A stretch of DNA of 64,000 bases from JAGIBJ01 sp047604965 (GTDB taxonomy: Bacteria > Actinomycetota > Thermoleophilia > Solirubrobacterales > Solirubrobacteraceae). The position numbers were made by a program, and so were the translations under genes. The number at the start of each line of letters is the position of its first letter. Position 1 is the stretch's first letter. Shown one piece after another: positions 51,001 through 55,750 of the stretch. The stretch covers positions 29,969-93,968 of the forward strand of contig JASGGQ010000001.1 of the NCBI GenBank assembly GCA_047604965.1, written 5' to 3'. Under the pieces are notes generated by a model, which was given only the letters and a program-made list of their open reading frames with translations, ran no database searches and had not been told where the DNA came from.

Positions 51001-52425
51001 CACGAGCAGCGGGTTGCCGCGCAGCAAGACGCGCTCGCGAGCGCCACCGAGGCAGCTGATGCTCGCGCGATCTCCGCGATGCAGGCCGCCGACGACGCGC
51101 TCGAACAGACCCGCGCGCGGATCACCGAACTCGAACGGGAACTGCACGACGTGCGCAGCCAGCGGGAAGCGGCGACGACCGCGAGTGCCGAGCACGAAGC
51201 GAGCGCCGCCGACCTGCAACGCCGCCTCGATGATCTCGCCGACCGGCTGCGCGCCCAACAGGCGGAGGAGACGCTGCTGCGCGAAGAGCTGGCCGCGGCA
51301 ACCGATGCGCAAACCCAAGCCGAAACGCTTGCCGACGCGCTGAAAACCGAACGTGATGTCGCGCGCACCCGCGCCGAGCAGATCACCGCCGCGCTCGAAG
51401 AGCGCGCCGCCGCCGCGCGTGACGCCGAGCAATCCCACGAGCGCAGTGTCGACCAGCTCACCGGCCGCATCCGTGAACTCGAAGAGCGGCTGTCGCGCAT
51501 CGACGCCGGACGCGGCGAACTCGAAGCGACGCTCGCCGAACGCGAGGTCGAACTCGAACGACTGCGCCGCGCGCAAGAGGCCGAGCAGGCGGCCGCTCAA
51601 CGTGTACGCGGCGAACTCGAGGCCGCGCACGCGCGCCACGACGAACTCGGTGACGAACTCGCGCGGTTGCGCGGCGAACGCGACGGCGCCACCACCCAGG
51701 CCGAGGAGAAGGGTCGGCGGATCGCTGAGCTTGACGAGGCGCGCCGTGCCATCGAAGAGCAGCTGCAAACGCTGCGAATTGAATCGGCGCGCCAGGGCGA
51801 CCGCATCGCTGAACTGGAACTCGCGCTCGAGCGCGCCGATGCCGAATTGCGCGGCGCTGAGGAGAGCGAACGCGAACGGCGCCAGCTGCGCCACGAGCTC
51901 GATGCCGCTCAAGAGGCGTTCCAGCACCTCGAAGTGCGCTACGCCGAACTCGAACGCCGCCAACGCGAGGAATCGGGGCGGCACGCCGAACTGCGGCAGG
52001 AGGTGGCGCGTGCCGCAGAGATCGGCGATGAGCTCGCGCGCGCGCGCGGAGAGCTCCAAGCCCGCGACCGTTCACTCGCCGAACTCCAGCAGGAGCTGCT
52101 CGACGCCGAACAGGACCGCGCGCGACTGAGCGCCGAACTCGACACGCTGCGCGGAGAGATCGCGGAGTTCGGCGCGGCGCTGCAAGAACGTCCGGCGACG
52201 ACTACCCCTGCACCCCAAGCCGCCGCAGACGAGCGAGCCGCACCAGCCGAGCCGGACGAGCAATCCGACGTGGGAGCGACCGCGAGCTGGGACATCGCCG
52301 ACGCGCTGCTCGACGCCGCCGCGACCGACGACGACGGCAACATCACGCCGCCGTGGGCCGGAGCACCCGGCGACGACGAGGGCAACGCCAAACGCTACAA
52401 GAGCCGCCGCCGCTTCCTGCGCTGA
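42031..52425 (+). CDS. Giant coiled-coil protein (3464 residues) coupled to tmk
   Basis: I do not recognise a named family. Residues 1-105 look like a small beta-rich domain (WVTLRLEGRWSGDLEQL, VWRVAFSVPQDMLASGKLAF). Residues 105-140 are a Pro/Ala linker. Residues about 142-3385 form one Ala/Glu/Arg/Gln-rich coiled coil with only two prolines (216 and 1358) and no cysteine. A Pro-rich linker and an acidic then strongly basic end (KRYKSRRRFLR) close the protein. Many parts follow an 11-residue period, including three exact tandem tracts. A continuous helix of that size would be about 480 nm. No ATPase head as in SMC proteins is present. Streptomyces Scy and FilP are comparable only in style; a cytoskeletal or polar scaffold role is inference. 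Confidence 0.85.
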   Translation: MSALKLDSFERLPGAPGWVTLRLEGRWSGDLEQLSPPELVIDDGRRDFAFPPASGAGTGLPVAGQRVWRVAFSVPQDMLASGKLAFAVRLGSVVVDLPRPAEPVPASRRVTASVAPATPAAPARFPPTAAAAPAAGIGGGAQAELAARLARERDARRDVERTLQELRDRADRDASDARERIAGYERRLTELQRDLRDAQSGLVDVDQMRRQLARLPELEARAVAAERALEIARDGLTAAEEAGRKAQRDVAHAEELAAQAARDRDAAIERANAATRAEEAAHEQERTARGTAAELQRAVAQRDEQLASLEARALHAEQAGAQASDELARLRDELEQAGRDALAWSAARSELESDRELLQAELDALRAQAAQAADELETVQAALAAEQAGRSEEAQELRAKLAAAEAERDTLVEQAHNASADAAALRDDRDREIEHARIREAELGGELEALRETAARSDEQRARQGAELARLKGQLDEALEQLRAAVAASEAADAQREQAVRDRAQALTELELAQESQSVQVRDLRAELDRRSRELAELRAELDAERTAQEEQASRLASQLAAREQLQTQLAAQRDEISTLQTEIEAITTRRLQLSGEREELLDRLGTAEATVQRLTDELDHAAGDVALVRTDLEAQLLDARTLAGDAQAERDEARRALAAINAELDAARERLEQRDRVADQLADEVDELRRQLGDANAELQQLTERSAKQAAGSEELTVRLAALDGELAEARGRAEAAERALVAQQQAAAESLAELEQRIATERADADQRIAEATGQLDGERAALAAATQALAELRAQADVAAAEATDLREELRAQAVARQAVEEEATDATRALELVIQRLRAETEARVAELEAELSAAREARDAGESESESLRRGIAEREARIAALDAAREDATEHARALDAELRELREQAGDVARALEQLHLEETRRQVAEQQVAGLHQQLAEALEQFEAELGRASAQQQELDEAQQQAAELQRELDQAREHGAQLERQVELLRTDAAQVDALEHELAQLRTAGEGRAEQLEEELRAARALAAERAEELARVSHDSASQLADLEAHATSELAATRARASADLEQARARTAELERELADVRASLGAQLEQARSELADHQERTQAQLERVRAEHAAAVEQLAAEHDAVIARLQRDRDAALTEQQAGYEAQLAERRDAHETALAQLVQQRDARERELGERIETLDAELRAAQQAASSDVVTLRAEAAQELERQRSDEREQAQALLEEARELHIAELAAAHAEAEELRAALRHAQAAAGDREAELRAELEQAASAHAAELAAAQQAAQEALARSDAQAEVALAEARLQRDERVEQVQLELTAALEEARAEAEAALARAEAERDEARDAIPQLRAEHEAALRVAVDAVETTLRDRIAELEGELADSREQTAERIAALQAAHDQALAEVAEDGQRRLQRLRDDHALELEAEQQAAAQLVAELRAKSLEYEARAGDTERQLAELADARDAQLAGARAEQERVVAELRASHALRLDELQAEHEAALERERAQRASEAESLQAAWAEEILELRAAHSSDAAALRDAAEEAAAQLAELRREHERQLAELERRHERASAAHQAAVDGADEQLARTVADIEAAHRARLEAATVAWDEQRREYEQAIADLNAKLGGTEAAAAQEYVAVVERHEQAIAELVRAHTEELELARGDAEQARIDAEEALAELRRELTQQAAQAADEAAERAQAREAELHAQLAAARAEAEQTLTAVRAEAEEQVAAVRAEAAEQLAEAERRLAAEREEAQQQLADAERRLAAARDESADLLAVARAEADDALAQARRELEEELAAARDSAAREQHATLAQAEREVADAAATAQALVAEAQAAAAADAARAAEHIAQLRAELDAARASSEQRFAGLSADADARIQALQAQADARVQAVQAEADDRAQALQAEADARVQAVQDEAGAALVAAEEHAAAQLAAAQQAAASELAAAREQTERAQAELVAARQAADEQFARLQTEARAAQQAAEARLAETRADAQAAAAAATAAADAASAEHADQLARAQTEHAAQLAALVAEHASQLAALAAERDEQLAALTAERDEQLAALAAERDEQLAALAAERDEQLAALAADHRAQLDAARSEHAAQVEALQQGAAGELHDVRALAARQLDELRAEHEVALAALRDGADTQLTDALAQLDAALAQAQQQRDDFDAQLAAQAGTHDAQLAELQTQLHARDAHLAAALRERDEQFAALTAERDEQLAAVTAERDEQLADRDAQLAAVQAERDERIAALIADRDRQLAQLVADHHQQLADAEARHQQQLADAEARHEQQLADAAARHEAALADANERHDAHAGELAQRRDGDLAQLSAQHAEQLDALHREREAELARHEQQLTELRTTHDQQLSELRTTHDQQLQHLVAEHAEQLEQLTRMHEQQAAQLADESERALAELRDQLEAQGAGALHALHQEHAEQLAAHTARIAELQQRAEQTQAELADRAEQVAALSTQLDDARTQLAATLDERDALSGNLERTLLSHTDELEQSQALAAQQLARVTELQAELERATEEIAAAARQRDEAIQAAAGLDTDAATLRDQLHATQAELQRAQDEHHQQTTAAEIARAELQRAHDRELAALRAQLDDAQEAHRRQLAARDADAQARDEAAALELVQARDDADAAIAAANQQAESVIAAARQAADEQLAAAEARYAERAERASAAHAEELAALKAEHDHALRQARHAQEVEQADAAQRVADLEMRLAALQLQADEARAEASLHAAHVEAAAARQEQLEQEAASSLLAVRSELEERLRAVELDRDRVTEEFDAARQTLHARLEESQELAAANLARVAELQGELDRAAANLAERELAVDAATATNAELEQELAELRARHAELASSADQLRRQSMTERAELEALIERSAVEHRQRIADLEQAHTARVAEVIAELDELRERGQHELRERLAEQRAEFDERSEAQALAAAEALADVQREAERRRVDELAELRATLDAEHQRRIETLIDQHEQRVAAQQDALASATEAADARAISAMQAADDALEQTRARITELERELHDVRSQREAATTASAEHEASAADLQRRLDDLADRLRAQQAEETLLREELAAATDAQTQAETLADALKTERDVARTRAEQITAALEERAAAARDAEQSHERSVDQLTGRIRELEERLSRIDAGRGELEATLAEREVELERLRRAQEAEQAAAQRVRGELEAAHARHDELGDELARLRGERDGATTQAEEKGRRIAELDEARRAIEEQLQTLRIESARQGDRIAELELALERADAELRGAEESERERRQLRHELDAAQEAFQHLEVRYAELERRQREESGRHAELRQEVARAAEIGDELARARGELQARDRSLAELQQELLDAEQDRARLSAELDTLRGEIAEFGAALQERPATTTPAPQAAADERAAPAEPDEQSDVGATASWDIADALLDAAATDDDGNITPPWAGAPGDDEGNAKRYKSRRRFLR
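48151..48315 (+). repeat. Tandem 33-bp in-frame repeats, tract 1 of the coiled-coil gene
   Basis: Five consecutive 33-bp units (48151, 48184, 48217, 48250, 48283) encode variants of AERDEQLAALA, residues 2041-2095. The last four are almost identical at the DNA level (GCTGAGCGTGATGAGCAG shared by three). Codon choice shifts to GAT, TTG and GCT, unlike the GC-ending codons around it, which points to recent duplication. Confidence 0.9.
48859..48990 (+). repeat. Tandem 33-bp in-frame repeats, tract 2
   Basis: Four 33-bp units starting at 48859, 48892, 48925 and 48958 encode HHQQLADAEAR, HQQQLADAEAR, HEQQLADAAAR and HEAALADANER. They keep the same 11-residue register as tract 1, consistent with a hendecad coiled coil. 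Confidence 0.85.
49111..49209 (+). repeat. Tandem 33-bp in-frame repeats, tract 3
   Basis: Three 33-bp units at 49111, 49144 and 49177 encode HEQQLTELRTT, HDQQLSELRTT and HDQQLQHLVAE. The first two differ in only a few bases. Together with tracts 1 and 2 this shows repeated growth of the rod by whole 11-residue steps. Confidence 0.85.
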
Positions 52426-52433
52426 CGATCACC

Positions 52434-52449
52434 GCGCGTCGCCACGCGC
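52434..52449. terminator. Hairpin between convergent coiled-coil and O-antigen ligase-like genes
   Basis: GCGCGT and ACGCGC form a perfect 6-bp stem with a CGCC tetraloop in the 53-base gap between the two convergent stop codons. It could end transcription from both sides. There is no U-tract. Confidence 0.45.
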
Positions 52450-52478
52450 CGGCCGGCATCGTGTCACCACACCGCGCG

Positions 52479-54617
52479 TTATTCGCCAGCTGGCGTGAGC
52501 GGCGTCCCGATCGCCGTCGGCGAGGCTTCAGGTGGCGCTGATGCGAGCGTCGCTGCCACCGCAATCTCGCGCGTCGAACCGGCCGCCGGGTCGAGTTCGA
52601 GCAGCCGCCGCGCCGCGATCCGCGCGCCAGGCCGGTCGTGCTCGGCGAGCGCGACATACGCCACGGCGCGCCACGCGCTCGCCTCACCCGGAGCGAGGCG
52701 CACCGCCTGAAGCGCGAGCCGGCGTGCCTGCGTCCAGCGCTGCAACGCGAGCGCTGCCTGCGAGCCAATCGCCGGCCCGTGGTAGCTCAGCGGATCGAGC
52801 TGCGCCGCCTGACTGGCGAACAGCGAAGCGTTGTGCATCCCGTCGGTATCGCCATGCCGCAAGGCGACCTCCGCCTCACGCGCCTTGAGCTGCGCCCACG
52901 CCGGAGCAAGCGCCGCGAACGCGACAACCAACGCCAACGCCGTGCCGACCGCCGTCGCGAACGTCCGCCGGCCCGGTGGCCGCTCGCCATCCGGCATCGG
53001 TGCGAGCTGCTGTTCGATACTCTGCCGCGCCGCAAGTGCGGCAACCGATGCGACCGCCGGCACGATCAACAACGGCTGCAACTGGTCGTCGTTGAAGAGC
53101 GCATGGGCTGCAACGACCGTGCCGAACGTCAACAACGTCGCGCCGTCGCTGCGTGGCTCTCGCCGCCGCTCCGCCCGCGCCGCCAACGACAAACCAAGCA
53201 GCCCGATCAACGCGAACGCCAATCCCACCGCGCCGCTCTCCGTCAGCAGCGACACCGGGGCGCTGGGGATCGTCAACACCGGCGTCGCGTCGCTGCGATA
53301 CCGCCGCAGCACCTGCGCGCTCGTCCCCGGCCCAAGTCCACGCACCGGGTCGCCGCTCTGCTGGAAGGCATCGAGCGCCCCCTGCCACCGCCAGAGCCGT
53401 CCGTCACCAGTGCTCGACGTCAGCCGCGACGCATCGGCCGGAAGCCCCGGCTCCGACCGGCTCTCAAAGGTGATGCGCGTGCGCTCCCACGAACCGCTGA
53501 GGCCTCCCTGGCCGGCGCTCAGCGCCGCGACTGCGCCGCCGACGAGCAAGGCCGCTGCCGCGACCTGCATGCGCCGGTCCGACGCCATCCGCTGCACCGC
53601 CGGTGGGGCCTGCGCATCGCGCGCCGCCGCCCAGCCGACCAGTGCCGCGCCGCCGACCAGCAGCAACGCGACCAGCCCGCGACCGGTCGCATCGGGCGGA
53701 CCCACATGCGCGACACCCCCACCGAGCAGCGCGGTCGCCAACGCCGGCACCGCACCGGCCGATGCCATCAGCAGCGGCCAACCGACCGCCACGCCACGCG
53801 CCGAAAGCAGCAGCCCGCCGAGCACCACCATCCCAACCGCGCCACGCGAGGCCGACAACACCACGGCGGCGACCCCCAACGTCGCCGCCGCCCGCAGCCA
53901 GCGGCGCTGCGCCGCAGTGCCCTGCCGATCGAGCGCGAGCGCCGCCAAGACGCCCAGCGCAATCAGCGCGCCGGTCGCCGAGGGATCGAGCGGCGAGACG
54001 ATCCGCCGCGCATCACCGGGGAAGGCGAGCAGGTCGACGACCCCGATCACGGCCGTCGCGACGCCGACCAACAGCGTGCCGAGCACCAAGCCACGCCGTC
54101 CTGACGGCTGCGCGCCGGCAAACAACCCGAGGAGCGCAGCGACCAGCGCGACCAGTGCCAACACCGTCCAGCGCCACGCACCGTTCGGACTGCTCGACCA
54201 CCAAAAGATCGACGCTGCACACCACGCTGCGTACGCGACCAGCGACGCAAGCGCGACTGTCGTCGTCCGCGAAAGATCCGGCGCCGGGAGACGCAGCCGT
54301 GCCCACGCCACGAGCGCGCCAACCGCCACCAGCAGCAATCCAGCGAGCGCCCACGCACCCCACGACGGCGCAAGCAGCGACCACGGATCGGCGACGATCG
54401 TGCCACGCCCGAGCTTCGGGTTTGCGGCGCGCGCGACCACGATACTCAGCCACGGCACCACGATCGTCGCCACGCCAAGCGCCGTCGCGACCTCTACGCG
54501 CGGCCGCGCAAACAGGCGACGACCGGCGGCCGGGCGCGAACGGTGCACGGCGCGGGGGAGCAGGCCGCGCACGCGACCACGCATGCGGCGGGGAGAGAGC
54601 TGTCTGGCCACGGCCAT
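52479..54617 (-). CDS. O-antigen ligase/polymerase-like membrane protein with C-terminal TPR-like part
   Basis: A 712-residue membrane protein. About 12 hydrophobic segments occupy residues 40-560, resembling the Wzy/O-antigen ligase (Wzy_C) superfamily, with the long extracytoplasmic loop near residues 345-425 where such enzymes bind the lipid-linked glycan (WERTRITFESRSEP, RLWRWQGALDAFQQSGDP, GLGPGTSAQVLRRY). The last 140 residues form helical pairs typical of TPRs (SYHGPAIGSQAALALQRWTQ, SAWRAVAYVALAEHDRPGAR). I chose the ATG at 54617, followed by an Arg-rich cytoplasmic leader. It is divergent from the small proline-rich membrane protein gene (55-base gap). The role is probably export-linked polysaccharide or glycan transfer. 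Confidence 0.8.
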   Translation of the reverse strand: MAVARQLSPRRMRGRVRGLLPRAVHRSRPAAGRRLFARPRVEVATALGVATIVVPWLSIVVARAANPKLGRGTIVADPWSLLAPSWGAWALAGLLLVAVGALVAWARLRLPAPDLSRTTTVALASLVAYAAWCAASIFWWSSSPNGAWRWTVLALVALVAALLGLFAGAQPSGRRGLVLGTLLVGVATAVIGVVDLLAFPGDARRIVSPLDPSATGALIALGVLAALALDRQGTAAQRRWLRAAATLGVAAVVLSASRGAVGMVVLGGLLLSARGVAVGWPLLMASAGAVPALATALLGGGVAHVGPPDATGRGLVALLLVGGAALVGWAAARDAQAPPAVQRMASDRRMQVAAAALLVGGAVAALSAGQGGLSGSWERTRITFESRSEPGLPADASRLTSSTGDGRLWRWQGALDAFQQSGDPVRGLGPGTSAQVLRRYRSDATPVLTIPSAPVSLLTESGAVGLAFALIGLLGLSLAARAERRREPRSDGATLLTFGTVVAAHALFNDDQLQPLLIVPAVASVAALAARQSIEQQLAPMPDGERPPGRRTFATAVGTALALVVAFAALAPAWAQLKAREAEVALRHGDTDGMHNASLFASQAAQLDPLSYHGPAIGSQAALALQRWTQARRLALQAVRLAPGEASAWRAVAYVALAEHDRPGARIAARRLLELDPAAGSTREIAVAATLASAPPEASPTAIGTPLTPAGE

Positions 54618-54672
54618 CGCAGGCGATCGTATCGGCCGGCGGACCGGAGGATGGGTGGTACCGTCCTCGACG

Positions 54673-55326
54673 GTGCCGCTCCGTCTCCACGTCATCGCCC
54701 CAGCGCTCACCGCAGCAGCGATTCTTACGCCGCCATTCACCGCGCCGGCCGCCGCCCAGCCGACGCCGTCGCTCAGCCCCGCCGAGATCGCCAAGCTGAT
54801 GGCCAACCCACCGACCAGCCCAGAGGAGATCGCCAAACTGCTGGGTCGCCCGCTGCCCAGCAGCCCGGACACCCCGGCGAACCCCGCCGATTCCGCAGCT
54901 ACCACTGAGCCCGGCGAGGACGCCACGCTCCCCGTGCTGCCCGACCTGTCGGGCGACAGCGCCGCCACGACGCCTCCCGCCGACCCGGGCGCCGCCGCGA
55001 CGACACCAACCGACGGCGTCAGCGGCGCCCCGCTCCCGCCGCCATACCTCGCGCCTGGCGCCGACGCCGCCAGGTACCCGATCTCCACGGTCGCGCAGCT
55101 CGACGCCGCCGACGTCCCGCTCGCCCCGCTGCGGATCGCCGCCCTTGCCGCCGCGCTGCTCGCCCTACTGCTGCTCACGAGCGCCGCGCTGCTGCGCGCC
55201 CTCGGCGTACGCACCCCCGCCGCCGGCCCGGTCGTGGTCGCGCCCGGCGGCCCGGTTGTCCGACTCGGTGACCGGCTGCGCAACGCCACCGACGACCTGC
55301 GCGACTTCCTCCGCCGCAGCCGCTGA
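54673..55326 (+). CDS. Small exported Pro-rich membrane protein of unknown function
   Basis: A 217-residue protein. A signal peptide (LHVIAPALTAAAILTPPFTAPAAA) is followed by a short duplication (SPAEIAKLMANPP then SPEEIAKLLGRPL, residues about 34-60), a long Pro/Ala/Thr/Asp-rich linker, one transmembrane helix (LRIAALAAALLALLLLTSAALL, about 155-176) and a basic cytoplasmic tail ending LRNATDDLRDFLRRSR. The GTG at 54673 gives the signal peptide directly. It is divergent from the O-antigen ligase-like gene, so a shared envelope function is conceivable. I do not recognise the family. Confidence 0.6.
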   Translation: MPLRLHVIAPALTAAAILTPPFTAPAAAQPTPSLSPAEIAKLMANPPTSPEEIAKLLGRPLPSSPDTPANPADSAATTEPGEDATLPVLPDLSGDSAATTPPADPGAAATTPTDGVSGAPLPPPYLAPGADAARYPISTVAQLDAADVPLAPLRIAALAAALLALLLLTSAALLRALGVRTPAAGPVVVAPGGPVVRLGDRLRNATDDLRDFLRRSR

Positions 55327-55750
55327 CGCGCAGAACGTCCACCCGGGCCACCTCAGCCCGGCTGAGCCGTCCGTCTCCATCCGCTAGCGTCGCCAACCGT
55401 GCCGCAAACTGCGGGAATTTCGTGGCGTGCCGTCACACACTCGAAACACGCTCAGAGCGGGAACACCACTCGCGCCACCGGCACCAGCGCGCTAGCGTCG
55501 AAGACCACCGACGACCGATCGGGCGAAGGCCCGACGGCGTGACCTGCGCCACGACGACGGCACTCCCCGCCCGGCTCGCGCGCACCGACCGCCCAGAGGC
55601 TTTTTCCGTCCGACCGGTTCGCAAAGATCAGGTGTTACCCCCTACGGGAGCCCAGCCCGCAAGGCGCACCGCCCAAACCGCCCGCGGTAACCCCGGGATT
55701 CCCGGCCCGGCGACACCGCCGCGTCGCCAACTGAAGCAGGAGAGAGAGCC
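55327..55750. other. Long leader region before nrdJ, no gene seen
   Basis: 424 bases without a convincing gene. The sequence near 55597-55640 (GCTTTTTCCG, then CAGGTGTTACCCCCTA) is promoter-like in composition. I looked for a cobalamin riboswitch (B12 box) and for NrdR boxes and found neither in recognisable form. A ribosome-binding site (GCAGGAGAGAG) precedes the nrdJ ATG. Confidence 0.5.

Noticed and set aside
55427..55650. Cobalamin riboswitch or NrdR boxes upstream of nrdJ
   Set aside because: Some short GGGAA- and GTGACC-like words occur, but the B12 box and the ordered core are absent, and no pair of AT-rich NrdR palindromes is present.
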